A stretch of DNA of 64,000 nt from contig NZ_LT962687.1 in NCBI RefSeq assembly GCF_900199635.1, positions 2,914,541 through 2,978,540 of the forward strand, written 5' to 3'. Below, piece after piece: positions 17,246 through 25,312 of the stretch; the first letter of the stretch is position 1, and each line of letters opens with the position of its first letter. The notes under the pieces were generated by a model. The model worked only from the letters and a program-made list of their open reading frames with translations, did not search any database and was not told where the DNA came from. Source of the stretch: Anaerotruncus massiliensis (ex Togo et al. 2026). GTDB lineage: Bacteria > Bacillota > Clostridia > Oscillospirales > Ruminococcaceae. The position numbers and the translations under genes are program-made.

Positions 17246-17275
17246 AAAAAGGGGCCGGGACGCGTCGGCCCCTTT
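17246..17275 (-). terminator. Terminator of the AI-2E/EamA operon
   Basis: Stem AAAGGGGCCG/CGGCCCCTTT followed on the minus strand by a T-run. The adjoining 17161-17245 is strongly AT-rich and otherwise unassigned. Confidence 0.8.
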
Positions 17276-17286
17276 GGGAGCGTCGG

Positions 17287-18417
17287 TTATCCGTCGGCGT
17301 TTCGCCGCGCCTCCCGGGCGCGGGTGGCGCGCCCGAGCAGGATATAGATGATCGCGAAGACGGGCGTCCCGAGGATCATGCCCGCCACCCCGAAGAGCCC
17401 GCCGCCAATCGTCACGGCGAAGAGCACCCACAGCGGCGGCAGCCCGACCGAGCCGCCGATCACCTTGGGGGCGATGATGTTGCCGTCGACCTGCTGAACG
17501 ACGACCACGAAGAGGATGTACCACAGGGCGCGCAGGGGGTCGATCATGAGCAGGAGGAAGACTCCCGGAACCGCGCCGATAAACGGCCCGAAGAAGGGGA
17601 TGATGTTGGTGACGCCCATGACGACGCCGATCAGCATCGCGTAGGGGAAGCGGAAGATCGAAAGGCCGATCACGCTCACGATCCCGACGATCATCGCGTC
17701 CAGCAGCTGGCCGGAGACATAGTTGCCGAACGTCTCGACCGAGACCCGCGCCGCGCCGCCCAGCCATCCGGCGGCCCGCTCGGGCAGGAAGGCGCGCCCG
17801 AGGCGGCCGACCTGGGAGAGGAGCTTTTCCTTGCTCATCAGCAGGTGGATGGAAACGATGATCCCGATGACGAAGGTGACGATGCCGCCGCCAAACGAGA
17901 CGACGTACCCGAGCATCCGCGGGACAAAGTCGACGAGGAAGTTGAGCAGCACGTCCGCCGCCTGGGAGAACCAGGCGGCGATCTGCTCGAGCGCCTCGGC
18001 GGGCAGGGTGAGCTCCCCCTGCAGCCGGTTTCCGAGCACCCGGAGGGATTCCAGGTAGGCGGGGATGTTGTTGCCGAGCGTGACGACGCTCGCCGCCAGC
18101 TGCGGCACGACGACCCACAGCAGCACGCCGAACGCGGCGAAGGTGACCAGGTAGGTGGACACGAGCGAAAGCGGCCGCACCATCCGGGCGGAGCGGGGGT
18201 TCCTCCCCTCCGCGAGCCGGTAAAAGACCTTCTTTTCAAAGAGGACCATCACATTGTTGAGGATGAAGGCGATGGCCACGCCGACAAAAAAGGGGGCCAG
18301 CAGGCCGCCCGCGACGCGCAGCGCCCCCGTCAGGCGGTCCATATTGCTCAGCGCGAGGTAGAGGACCACGGTAAACGCCGAGACGATACAGTAGCCCCTG
18401 ATCTTCTGTTTGTCCAA
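17287..18417 (-). CDS. AI-2E family transporter (TqsA/YdiK-like)
   Basis: 376 residues with about eight hydrophobic segments. Family signatures include the N-terminal helix pair, the central amphipathic stretch LRVLGNRLQGELTLPAEALEQIAAWFSQAAD, and the C-terminal motifs GVTNIIPFFGPFIGAVPG and QVDGNIIAPKVIGGSVGLPP. The family includes the AI-2 exporter TqsA and Na+/H+ antiporters, so the substrate is open. It is the last gene of a four-gene leftward operon, 12 bases after the EamA gene. Confidence 0.9.
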   Translation of the reverse strand: MDKQKIRGYCIVSAFTVVLYLALSNMDRLTGALRVAGGLLAPFFVGVAIAFILNNVMVLFEKKVFYRLAEGRNPRSARMVRPLSLVSTYLVTFAAFGVLLWVVVPQLAASVVTLGNNIPAYLESLRVLGNRLQGELTLPAEALEQIAAWFSQAADVLLNFLVDFVPRMLGYVVSFGGGIVTFVIGIIVSIHLLMSKEKLLSQVGRLGRAFLPERAAGWLGGAARVSVETFGNYVSGQLLDAMIVGIVSVIGLSIFRFPYAMLIGVVMGVTNIIPFFGPFIGAVPGVFLLLMIDPLRALWYILFVVVVQQVDGNIIAPKVIGGSVGLPPLWVLFAVTIGGGLFGVAGMILGTPVFAIIYILLGRATRAREARRNADG

Positions 18418-18429
18418 AGCGCGCCCTCC

Positions 18430-19368
18430 TTACGGCGTATTGGCGGGCTGGGGCTGGTTCCTGCGCGGGAAGGTCCCCTCGGCGATCATGACGCCCATCA
18501 GGATGAGCACCGCGCCGGCCAGCATCAGCAGGGTGATCCGCTCGTGGAGCACGACGATCGACGCGAGCATCGTGACGAGCGGGTTGAGATAGACAAAGTT
18601 GTTGGCGCGCACCGCGCCGAGCCGCCCGACCACATGGTACCAGAGCACGTAGCAGAGGGAGGAGGCCACCACCCCGAGAAAGAGCAGGTTCCCCCACACC
18701 TCGGGCAGGCGCAGCACCGCCGGGTCGAAGGGCGTGCTGTCAAAGAGCAGACAGGGCAGCATGGTGACGATCGAATAGAAGAAGATGCGCCGGGTGATGT
18801 AGACCGGCTGGTAGCGGCTGTCGATCTTGCGCAGGATGACCGTGTAAAACGCCCACGAGAGGGCGGCCGCCAGGGCGAGCAGGTCGCCCGCCGGGGAGAG
18901 CTTCAGCACGAAGCGCCCGTTGAAGACGACGAGAAAAATGCCCGCCATCGCGAGGAAGAAGCCGTAGAACGCGTGGCGGGTGAGGCGCTCGTCCCGCGTG
19001 AAGAGGTGCGCCACGACCGACGTGAGGATGGGCGCGGCCGAAATGAGCAGACTCACGTTGGATGCCTGCGTATAGGAGAGCGCGGTGTTTTCCGCCAGAA
19101 AATAGAGGGTGCTGCCGCAGAGCGCCGCGGCGATGCAGCACAGCTCCTGACGCAGCCCCTCCGGGCGGTGAAATTTCGGATGGATGACGAGCAGCGCCGC
19201 ATAGGCGATCAGGTAGCGCAGCAGCATGATCTGCACGGGGGAGAGCCGCGTCAGCAAAATTTTGGTCGACACGAAGGTCGTCCCCCAGAAGAGGATCACA
19301 AGCAGCGCGAGCAGGGTATACAGTCTGTTTTTCTTCATCTGCGGTCCATTCTTTCCGTCGGAAATCAA
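18430..19368 (-). CDS. EamA (DMT) family permease
   Basis: 312 residues, ten hydrophobic helices in two EamA repeats (LLALLVILFWGTTFVSTKI ... and DLLALAAALSWAFYTVI ...). Typical motifs are NTALSYTQASNVSLLISAAPI and FVYLNPLVTMLASIVVL with HERIT. Exports or imports a small metabolite such as an amino acid or nucleotide precursor; the substrate cannot be told. Its start overlaps the stop of the small membrane gene upstream by 4 bases. Confidence 0.92.
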   Translation of the reverse strand: MISDGKNGPQMKKNRLYTLLALLVILFWGTTFVSTKILLTRLSPVQIMLLRYLIAYAALLVIHPKFHRPEGLRQELCCIAAALCGSTLYFLAENTALSYTQASNVSLLISAAPILTSVVAHLFTRDERLTRHAFYGFFLAMAGIFLVVFNGRFVLKLSPAGDLLALAAALSWAFYTVILRKIDSRYQPVYITRRIFFYSIVTMLPCLLFDSTPFDPAVLRLPEVWGNLLFLGVVASSLCYVLWYHVVGRLGAVRANNFVYLNPLVTMLASIVVLHERITLLMLAGAVLILMGVMIAEGTFPRRNQPQPANTP

Positions 19369-19595
19369 AGCGCGGCGACCGCGGCGGAGTTGAAGTTCTG
19401 CCAGAAGCCCTTGTCCTCCACCGCCTCGCGGAACTGGATAAACAGAAAAACGCCAACGATCAGCACCGCCCCCGCGATCACCGCGGCGGTGATCCAGCCC
19501 GCGCGGCGGCGCGCCCGGTGGCGGTTCTGCTCCCGGCGTTTAATCTTATCGAAATCGATGATCTTGCGGTCGGGGTCACTGTTGTTCATCGGCAA
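19365..19595 (-). CDS. Small single-pass membrane protein
   Basis: 76 residues. A charged N-terminus (DPDRKIIDFDKIKRREQNRHRARRRA) is followed by one helix (WITAAVIAGAVLIVGVFLFIQF) and a short tail. The TTG at 19595 lies 7 bases after GGAGG; an ATG at 19589 is possible but spaced less well. It overlaps both neighbours, so it is translated as part of the operon. Topology would be N-in by the positive-inside rule. Function unknown. Confidence 0.7.
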   Translation of the reverse strand: MPMNNSDPDRKIIDFDKIKRREQNRHRARRRAGWITAAVIAGAVLIVGVFLFIQFREAVEDKGFWQNFNSAAVAAL

Positions 19596-19800
19596 AGAAC
19601 ATCCTCCAGATCAAATAGGCATAGGAAGCGACGGCCACGACCCACAAAACCGGCGCGAGCTTCTTCAGGGGCTTTCCGAAATATACCCCGAGCAGCGCGC
19701 CGATCGACAGCAGGCAGGTCTTGAAGATCCCAACGTCCCGGACGGAAAAGCCCCGGTACCGTTCCATTCCCCAGTCGATCACCCTTTGCACCGCGTCCAT
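19576..19800 (-). CDS. Small two-helix membrane protein
   Basis: 74 residues. An amphipathic start (MDAVQRVIDWGMERYRG) is followed by two hydrophobic stretches (IFKTCLLSIGALLGVYFG and LAPVLWVVAVASYAYLIW) separated by KPLKKL. It is the first gene of the operon, with AAGGAGG before its ATG. Similar short proteins are common in Clostridia, but I do not know a function. Confidence 0.7.
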   Translation of the reverse strand: MDAVQRVIDWGMERYRGFSVRDVGIFKTCLLSIGALLGVYFGKPLKKLAPVLWVVAVASYAYLIWRMFFADEQQ

Positions 19801-19856
19801 GGCAATGCCTCCTTCTTTGACAGTCGTCCCGGCGGGCAGTCCCCGCCCCTATGGAA

Positions 19857-19885
19857 AGTCTATCACAGTTTGTCCCTTTTTTCAA
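19857..19885 (-). promoter_or_regulatory. Promoter of the small-membrane/EamA/AI-2E operon
   Basis: On the minus strand TTGAAA (19880-19885), 17 bases, TAGACT (19857-19862). Confidence 0.6.
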
Positions 19886-19887
19886 CC

Positions 19888-19964
19888 GGGGGGAACTTTT
19901 GAGAAGGTTCCCCCCAGACCCCTTCAAAGCGCTTGGGGGGACCCTTTTGAAAAAAGGGCCCCCC
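19888..19964. repeat. Tandem G/C-rich palindromes
   Basis: Two neighbouring hairpins: GGGGGGAACTTTT-GAG-AAGGTTCCCCCC (19888-19915), and GGGGGGACCCTTTT paired with AAAAGGGCCCCCC around GAA (19935-19964). They begin a gene-free stretch (19801-20263) that also holds the cloverleaf at 20128. The rest of the stretch is GC-rich with no coding signal. Confidence 0.65.
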
Positions 19965-20127
19965 GGACCCCCTCCGAAAACTTTTGGCGCAGGCGGGGTG
20001 CCCGGAGAAACCGCAGGCGCGGGCGGTGCGGCGGGGAGGGGCGCTCGGGGGAACCGCTTACCTCTAGCTTTCCCGCCCGGCGGCCGGTTCAAACGTCAAA
20101 TTTTGAGCGCGGCGAAAAAGGCCGGGC

Positions 20128-20207
20128 GGCGGAAAACGACGCCCCTGTGGGGGCGTCCGTGAAGGCGGCGCCTTCGCGCGCGCGGCGAAGCCGCGCGGTT
20201 TTCCGCC
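20128..20207. repeat. Cloverleaf-like structured repeat, copy 1
   Basis: Outer stem GGCGGAAAAC (20128-20137) with GTTTTCCGCC (20198-20207). Inside lie three consecutive hairpins: GACGCCCC/GGGGCGTC, GAAGGC-GGC-GCCTTC and CGCGGC-GAA-GCCGCG. The same outer stem and three-hairpin plan recur at 59925-59999 with different but still complementary inner stems. It may be a mobile palindromic element or an RNA. Confidence 0.75.
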
Positions 20208-20263
20208 CGGCCCGCGTTCCCGCCGCGCGCTCCGTCAGCCGTCCCGTCCGGGAGGCGCGTCGT

Positions 20264-20668
20264 CTAGGGGTGGTCCGATTCGGTGATCCACCGGACCCCG
20301 CCGTCGGGCGGCAGCTCCCCGCGCGCATAGCAGACGAGGGCGGTGCGGTTGGGCATGCAGACCGCCCGCTCGCCCGGCGCGCCGCACCAGCCGGTGCGCT
20401 CGCAGATGTGGTCGGGGCAGGTGACCTCGACAAAGCGCACCCGCCCGTCCGCGACCTCAAAGGAGACGGGCCTGCCCGTCTCCTCCTCGATGCGGAAGGT
20501 GTAGGGCCGCGCGGTCCTGCTGAGGTCGATGCGGCAGAATTCCGTCCCATCCACCGAGACGACCGCCACCGTGTCGCCCGAGCGCGGCCAATAAAAGAAA
20601 AGCGCCAGTCCGGCGCACACGGCGACCACCGCCGCGAGGATGATCCATTCGGTTTTTTTCATTTTCAT
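20264..20668 (-). CDS. NusG domain II-containing secreted/anchored protein
   Basis: 134 residues. One N-terminal membrane anchor (WIILAAVVAVCAGLALFFYW) is followed by a NusG-domain-II-type beta domain (RPVSFEVADGRVRFVEVTCPDHICERTGWCGAPGERAVCMPNRTALV). The C-DHIC...GWC cysteines and CMPN are family hallmarks. It is the last gene of the sensory-hydrogenase operon and starts in a 4-base overlap with the PHP gene. Such proteins recur next to electron-transport genes in Clostridia. Function unknown. Confidence 0.88.
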   Translation of the reverse strand: MKMKKTEWIILAAVVAVCAGLALFFYWPRSGDTVAVVSVDGTEFCRIDLSRTARPYTFRIEEETGRPVSFEVADGRVRFVEVTCPDHICERTGWCGAPGERAVCMPNRTALVCYARGELPPDGGVRWITESDHP

Positions 20669-21375
20669 GCGAGGCGCTTCGCCAGCCCTTCAAAATCCAC
20701 CGTGTCGAGATGGATGCAGTGTTCCCGCTCGGAGATGTTTTCGAGGTAGTGCGCGTCCGAGCTTGTAACGATAGCGTACCCCTCTTTGTACGCCTGATTC
20801 CTTCCGTCCGCGAAGAACGCCTCCGGGTCCGCGACCTCGAGGGTGCGGAAGGCACATTCGGGCGGGATGAACCCGAGGTTGGAGAGCACGCTGTTGCTCG
20901 CGCGGTCGATGTGCGCGGGGTAGCAGAACCCGCCGTACCCCTTGACGAGCGCGGGCAGGTCGGAGATTTCGATCGTCGTCGCGTTGATGAGCAGCTTTTG
21001 CTCGATGCCGGTGGGTTCATCCCGCCGATCGAGGATCTGCTGCGCGCCGAAGATCTCGGGGACGTTATCGATGTCGGGCAGGCGGCCGTGCACATACCCG
21101 TCGAAATCCATCGCGTTCTCCAGCGCGGGAAAGAGGCAGACGACGTGCACCTCCTCGGCGGTCGTCAGCTCCATGCCCGGCAGCACCGCAAGGCCCGACC
21201 CCTCGGCGGCGCGCATGAGCGCCGGGCAGTTTTTGCAGGAGTTGTGGTCGGTCAGCGCGATGAGGTCGAGCTCCTTCAGGAGCGCCATGTTGAGGATGTT
21301 GTTGGGGGTCATGTCCATGTCCCCGCAGGGGGAGAGGCAGGAGTGGATATGCAGGTCGTAGAATACCGGACGCAT
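20665..21375 (-). CDS. PHP domain metal-dependent phosphoesterase
   Basis: 236 residues. Metal-binding motifs of the PHP family are clear: DLHIHSCLSPCGDMDMTP near the N-terminus, ALTDHNSCKNCPALMRAA, GMELTTAEEVHVVCLF, YPAHIDRAS and TSSDAHYLENI. ATG 21375 is chosen because AGGAGG precedes it and the PHP domain starts there. Probable phosphoesterase; within this operon it may serve signalling linked to the hydrogenase sensor (inference). Confidence 0.92.
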   Translation of the reverse strand: MRPVFYDLHIHSCLSPCGDMDMTPNNILNMALLKELDLIALTDHNSCKNCPALMRAAEGSGLAVLPGMELTTAEEVHVVCLFPALENAMDFDGYVHGRLPDIDNVPEIFGAQQILDRRDEPTGIEQKLLINATTIEISDLPALVKGYGGFCYPAHIDRASNSVLSNLGFIPPECAFRTLEVADPEAFFADGRNQAYKEGYAIVTSSDAHYLENISEREHCIHLDTVDFEGLAKRLA

Positions 21376-21409
21376 CGGCTCGCCTCCTCTCCCAAAATCG
21401 CCCTTCCCG

Positions 21410-21748
21410 CTAGGCCCCGGCCATGCGGGTGTGGATGTCCAGCGCGGCGTCGAAGACCGGCTTCTCCGACCAGAGCACCGCGATGTCGTTTTGCTCCGCC
21501 TTCTTTTTGGCGTCGTCGTCGAACGCCGCGCCCTCGGCAAGCACCACGCACGCCACGTCGGCCAGCAGCGCCACCGCCATCGCGTTGACGTTGCCCATGA
21601 CCGTCACCCACGCGCTGTCCGCGGGGGCGCGCCCCATCACAAAGCTGAGCAGGTCGCAGCTGTAGACGCTTTCGATCTCCCGGCCGAGGGAACCCTCCCC
21701 CGCGAGGATTTTAAGCCCGGCCTGTGCGGCCAATTGTTTTACCGTCAT
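21410..21748 (-). CDS. DRTGG domain protein
   Basis: 112 residues forming one DRTGG domain (MTVKQLAAQAGLKILAGEG ... VYSCDLLSFVMGRA ... AWVTVMGNVNAMAVALLADVACVVLAEG). ATG 21748 follows a GGGGGGA box. A second DRTGG protein lies two genes upstream (23552), so the sensory hydrogenase is flanked on both sides by this ligand-binding-type domain, usually seen with CBS domains or Pta. The ligand is unknown. Confidence 0.88.
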   Translation of the reverse strand: MTVKQLAAQAGLKILAGEGSLGREIESVYSCDLLSFVMGRAPADSAWVTVMGNVNAMAVALLADVACVVLAEGAAFDDDAKKKAEQNDIAVLWSEKPVFDAALDIHTRMAGA

Positions 21749-21762
21749 ATTGGTCCCCCCGG

Positions 21763-23088
21763 TCATTCCTTTTCTTCGGTTTCCTCCGCCGCGACCTTGG
21801 GCATCACGCTCGACAGCCGCCGCAGCCCCTCGGCCATCCCGCGGATCTCCTCGCGCAGCTTGAAGATGCACGCCTCCTCGGTGGCGAAGCCGCGCACGAT
21901 GTCCTCGGCGAGCGCCTTGCAGGAGGGCGCGCCGCACGACCCGCAGTCCATGCCGTAGAGCCGCCCCTCGATCTCCCGCATCATCTTCATCTTTTCCATC
22001 GCGGTGCGGATGTCCGCGTCCAGTTCGAGCACCGGCTCGTATTCGACCGGCGCGTCCCAGGTGTAGGGGGCGAGGCTCTCCTCCTCGAGGTGGTTGCAGG
22101 AGACGGGACGGTATTTGCGGATGCGCTTGAGCTTGGCCTTGGCGACGTAGGGGTTTTCCACCCCGAGCACCCCGCCGACACAGCCGCCCGAGCAGGCGTT
22201 GAGCTCGACGAAGTCGAGATCGTAGAACTTCTCGTCCTCGAGGTCCTCGAGCACACGGATGACGTTTTCGATGCCGTCGGCCGCGAGGTACCGCTCCTTG
22301 AGCGCGGCGGCGGCCTCGCCGCCGCTGCTGCCCCAGCCGATGCCCATCCGGCCGGCCCCCGCCATGTCGACCGAGGCGGGCACCTTGCGCATGAGGCTGA
22401 TCAGCTTGGGGTAGACCTCCCGGATGGCGAGCACCGCGTCGACGGCGCTCTTCTCGGTGCCCAGCGGCATCTTGACCGCCGTCACCTTCGCCGGGCAGGG
22501 GGAGATGAAGATCGCGCCGATCTTTTCGGGCGGAAGGCCCGTCTTTTCGGCGGCGCGCGCCTTGGCCACCCGCGCGGCCACCTCGATGGGCGGATGCAGC
22601 GGGAGGATGTTGTCGATGAGCTCGGGGAAGCGCACCCGGATGAGCCGCAGCACAGCCGGGCAGGCGGAGGAGATGACCGGGCGCTTGATGTCCTCGCGCA
22701 TCATGTACCGCCGGGTCGCGTCGCTCACGAGCTCCGCGGCGCGCGCGACCTCGTAGACGTCGTCGAACCCCATGAGGGTCAGCGCCCCGAGTATGAGGTC
22801 GATGTCGTCGAGGTTGTTGAACTGCCCATAGAGGCTCGGCGCGGGCAGCGCGATCTTATATTCGAAGCTGTCCATCACCGAGATGGGGTCGAAGATCGCC
22901 TGCTTGGCGTGGTGCGGGCAGACCCGGATGCACTCGCCGCAGTCGATGCACCGCTCCTTGATGATCTTCGCCTTGCCGTTGCGCACGCGGATGGCCTCGG
23001 TGGGGCAGCGCTTGACGCAGTTGATGCATCCGTGGCACTTGTCCCGGTCGAGGGTCACCGAGTGGAAAAAGTTTGTGGTATCCATCAT
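21763..23088 (-). CDS. Sensory-type (group C-like) [FeFe]-hydrogenase
   Basis: 441 residues. Two N-terminal 4Fe-4S motifs (CHGCINCVKRCP and CIDCGECIRVCP) precede the H-cluster domain, whose motifs deviate from catalytic enzymes: L1 is SSACPAVLR instead of TSCSPGW as in hndD at 27519, L2 is SPCPAKVTAVK, and L3 is LNACSGGCVGG. A C-terminal Cys cluster (GMDCGSCGAPSCKALAEDIV) follows. This layout and neighbours of the DRTGG, anti-sigma-type HATPase and PHP kinds match putative sensory hydrogenases (HydS/group C). Likely role: sense H2 or redox state and signal to regulators rather than turn over H2 in bulk. Confidence 0.85.
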   Translation of the reverse strand: MMDTTNFFHSVTLDRDKCHGCINCVKRCPTEAIRVRNGKAKIIKERCIDCGECIRVCPHHAKQAIFDPISVMDSFEYKIALPAPSLYGQFNNLDDIDLILGALTLMGFDDVYEVARAAELVSDATRRYMMREDIKRPVISSACPAVLRLIRVRFPELIDNILPLHPPIEVAARVAKARAAEKTGLPPEKIGAIFISPCPAKVTAVKMPLGTEKSAVDAVLAIREVYPKLISLMRKVPASVDMAGAGRMGIGWGSSGGEAAAALKERYLAADGIENVIRVLEDLEDEKFYDLDFVELNACSGGCVGGVLGVENPYVAKAKLKRIRKYRPVSCNHLEEESLAPYTWDAPVEYEPVLELDADIRTAMEKMKMMREIEGRLYGMDCGSCGAPSCKALAEDIVRGFATEEACIFKLREEIRGMAEGLRRLSSVMPKVAAEETEEKE

Positions 23089-23133
23089 GACGGCCTCCCA
23101 GATAAATCCTGCCCGCTCCGGGGGGAACGCGGA

Positions 23134-23559
23134 TCAGGCGACGTACACCTTCATGTTGACGGTGGTGCCGACGCCGACCTCGCTGATGACCTCCATCTCG
23201 TCGGAGTATTTCTTCATGTTGGGCAGGCCCATGCCCGCGCCGAAGCCGAGGTTGCGCACCTCCTCGGGCGCGGTGGACCAGCCCTCCTGCATGGCGAGGG
23301 AGATGTCCCGGATGCCCGGGCCGTGGTCGGCCAGCCGCATCGTGACCGCGTCGGGCGTCACCTCGACGGTGATCTGCCCGCCGCCGCCGTGGATCACCAT
23401 ATTGATCTCCCCCTCGTACATGGCGATGGCGACCTTGCGCACCACCTGCGGGGAGAGGCCCAGCTTTTTGAGGACCCCCTTGACGTCGCTCGACGCCTCG
23501 CCCGCGCGGGTGAAGTCGTCGCCCGGGACGTCGTAGGTGAGATTGATCGTATCAGACAT
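23134..23559 (-). CDS. Anti-sigma-factor-type ATP-binding protein (HATPase)
   Basis: About 141 residues with a GHKL ATPase fold like RsbW/SpoIIAB: N-box AIAMYEGEINMVIHGGGG, G1 box LADHGPGIRD, and G2-like NLGFGAGMGLPNMKKYSD. ATG 23559 begins the conserved domain; an in-frame GTG at 23574 is the alternative. It overlaps the preceding DRTGG gene. Probable serine kinase or switch protein acting with the sensory hydrogenase just downstream. Confidence 0.88.
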   Translation of the reverse strand: MSDTINLTYDVPGDDFTRAGEASSDVKGVLKKLGLSPQVVRKVAIAMYEGEINMVIHGGGGQITVEVTPDAVTMRLADHGPGIRDISLAMQEGWSTAPEEVRNLGFGAGMGLPNMKKYSDEMEVISEVGVGTTVNMKVYVA

Positions 23560-23908
23560 CGGTTTCACAGCCACCCTTCAAGCCGTTGTCGTAAAGCAGC
23601 CCGCAGGCGGTAAACATGCGGTAGGGGGTCGAAAGCACGGCGATCCCCCGCTGGCGCGCGAGGGAGAGGATCTGTTCGTCGGGGCGCTTGCCGCGCACGA
23701 AGACGATGCAGACCATATCCATCATTTCGGCGGTGCGCACCACCTGCGAGTTGACGAGCCCTGTGAGCAGCACGCTCTGGTCCTTGACATAGGCGAGCAC
23801 GTCGCTCATCATGTCGCTGCCGCAGGCGGTATGTACCTCGGCTTCCATCGAGTCCCCCTCGCAGAGGACCTCGGCCTTGAGAATCCTGGCGATATCGCTG
23901 ACTGTCAT
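23552..23908 (-). CDS. DRTGG domain protein
   Basis: 118 residues, one DRTGG domain (MTVSDIARILKAEVLCEGDSM ... GSDMMSDVLAYVKDQSVLLTGL ... TAEMMDMVCIVFVRGKRPD). First gene of the leftward sensory operon, with GAAAGGAG ahead of the ATG. Paralogue of the DRTGG protein at 21410. Confidence 0.88.
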   Translation of the reverse strand: MTVSDIARILKAEVLCEGDSMEAEVHTACGSDMMSDVLAYVKDQSVLLTGLVNSQVVRTAEMMDMVCIVFVRGKRPDEQILSLARQRGIAVLSTPYRMFTACGLLYDNGLKGGCETDV

Positions 23909-23959
23909 GGGCCATTGCTCCTTTCGGAAATCGGAAAAGCGGTCGGTCTATACCTGAAT

Positions 23960-23988
23960 ATTATATCATTTTGCGCGCGGGGCCGCAA
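23960..23988 (-). promoter_or_regulatory. Promoter of the sensory hydrogenase operon
   Basis: On the minus strand TTGCGG (23983-23988), 17 bases, TATAAT (23960-23965), about 50 bases before the first DRTGG gene. It diverges from the hnd promoter. Confidence 0.65.
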
Positions 23989-24122
23989 TGACCGGCCCAC
24001 CAAAATCCCCCGCCAAAAGCTGTGGAATCTGCGGAGGGGGCGGGAATTGGAAAAGTCCGGAAGGGCTTGTCGAATTGTCATGAAAAACGCCGCGTTTTTG
24101 CGAAAATTCAGGGGGATTCATC

Positions 24123-24168
24123 TGGACGGCATTATGATTTTCTGTTATAATCATAACAATTCTATAAT
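24123..24168 (+). promoter_or_regulatory. Promoter region of the hnd operon
   Basis: Two possible -10 boxes, TATAAT at 24146-24151 (with TGGACG at 24123-24128, 17-base spacer) and TATAAT at 24163-24168. Both lie over or beside the Rex-like palindrome, so binding there would block either one. Confidence 0.55.
24142..24159. promoter_or_regulatory. Rex-like operator
   Basis: CTGTTATAATCATAACAA closely matches the Rex consensus TTGTTAANNNNTTAACAA: TGTTA and TAACA arms spaced by six bases. Rex senses NADH/NAD+ and is known to control fermentation and hydrogenase genes in Clostridia. It overlaps the promoter of an NADH-linked hydrogenase, which fits. Confidence 0.7.
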
Positions 24169-24215
24169 GGTGCCGTACGCCCTGAGCGTATGGCAATGCC
24201 AAGGAGGTAAGACAG

Positions 24216-24710
24216 ATGGCGAACACGAAAACCGTGGTCCCCTTCACCGGCACCGCTGAGCAGGAACAGCGGCTGCAGAAGGTGATCGAGGAGCACAAGG
24301 GCCAGAAGGGCGCTCTGATGCCGGTTTTGCAGGGCGCTCAGGAGATCTACGGGTACCTTCCGATCGAGGTGCAGAAGATGATCTCCCTCGGGCTCGACAT
24401 CCCGCTGGAGGAAATCTACGGGGTCGCGACATTCTATTCCCAGTTCACCCTCAACCCCAAGGGACAGTACAAAATCTCCGTGTGCCTGGGCACCGCCTGC
24501 TACGTCAAGGGTTCGGGCGATATCTTCCAGAGGCTCCAGGAGAAGCTCGGCATCCAGTCCGGCATGTGCACGCCCGACGGGAAATTCAGCCTCGACGCCT
24601 GCCGCTGCGTGGGCGCCTGCGGCCTTGCGCCGGTCCTGATGGTCAACGACGAGGTCTACGGCCGCCTGACGGTCGACGACGTCGACACCATCCTCGCCAA
24701 ATACCAGTAA
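24216..24710 (+). CDS. hndA: NADH-dependent [FeFe]-hydrogenase subunit A (NuoE-like)
   Basis: 164 residues, thioredoxin-like [2Fe-2S] protein. Ligand cysteines are in CLGTACYVKG and CRCVGACGLAPV, spaced as in NuoE/HndA. The N-terminal helical part (EHKGQKGALMPVLQGAQEIYGYLP) is also typical. It passes electrons within the NADH-linked hydrogenase complex. ATG follows AAGGAGG. First gene of the rightward operon. Confidence 0.95.
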   Translation: MANTKTVVPFTGTAEQEQRLQKVIEEHKGQKGALMPVLQGAQEIYGYLPIEVQKMISLGLDIPLEEIYGVATFYSQFTLNPKGQYKISVCLGTACYVKGSGDIFQRLQEKLGIQSGMCTPDGKFSLDACRCVGACGLAPVLMVNDEVYGRLTVDDVDTILAKYQ

Positions 24711-24714
24711 CGCC

Positions 24715-25269
24715 ATGCAGGAGCTTTCGCTGAACGTGCTGGACATCGCGCAGAATTCGGTCCGCGCGGGCGCCTCGCTCATCGAGATCACGGTGGACGA
24801 ACAGCCCGCCGCCGACACCCTCACGATCACCGTGAGGGACGACGGCTGCGGCATGACGCCCGAACAGGTGCGGCGGGTCACCGACCCGTTCTTCACCACC
24901 CGCACCACCCGCAGGGTGGGGCTGGGGGTGCCGTTCCTCAAGATGGGCGCCGAGATGACGGGGGGAAGCCTCTCGATCGAATCGGAGCCGGGGAGGGGCA
25001 CCGCCGTGACGGCGGTCTTCGGCCTCACCCACATCGACCGCATGCCGCTCGGCGACATCGCGGCGACCGTCGCCTCGCTCGTGCAGTGCAACCCCGACAT
25101 CGATTTCACCTACACCTTCCGCCACGGGGCGGGGGAGTTCACCGCCGACACGCGGGAATTCCGGCAGGTGCTCGACGGCGTGCCCCTCTCGGAGCCGTCG
25201 GTGGTCGGGTTCATCGGCTCGTTCATCCACGAAAACACGCAGGAGGTTTTAGACACGCAGGCGTCCTGA
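24715..25269 (+). CDS. Histidine-kinase-like ATPase domain protein
   Basis: 184 residues. An N-box (SLNVLDIAQNSVRAGASLIEITV), G1 (VRDDGCGMTPEQV), F-box-like DPFFTTRTTRR, and G2 (VGLGVPFLKMGAEMTGGSL) make a complete GHKL ATPase, but there is no HisKA phosphoacceptor region. It lies between hndA and hndB, 4 bases after hndA, an arrangement frequent in clostridial hydrogenase operons. Probably a regulatory kinase or switch linked to the sensory operon; not a structural subunit. Confidence 0.9.
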   Translation: MQELSLNVLDIAQNSVRAGASLIEITVDEQPAADTLTITVRDDGCGMTPEQVRRVTDPFFTTRTTRRVGLGVPFLKMGAEMTGGSLSIESEPGRGTAVTAVFGLTHIDRMPLGDIAATVASLVQCNPDIDFTYTFRHGAGEFTADTREFRQVLDGVPLSEPSVVGFIGSFIHENTQEVLDTQAS

Positions 25270-25312
25270 CGGCAGGACGCGCAACCACATTGTGGACGGA
25301 GGAATCTTACAT

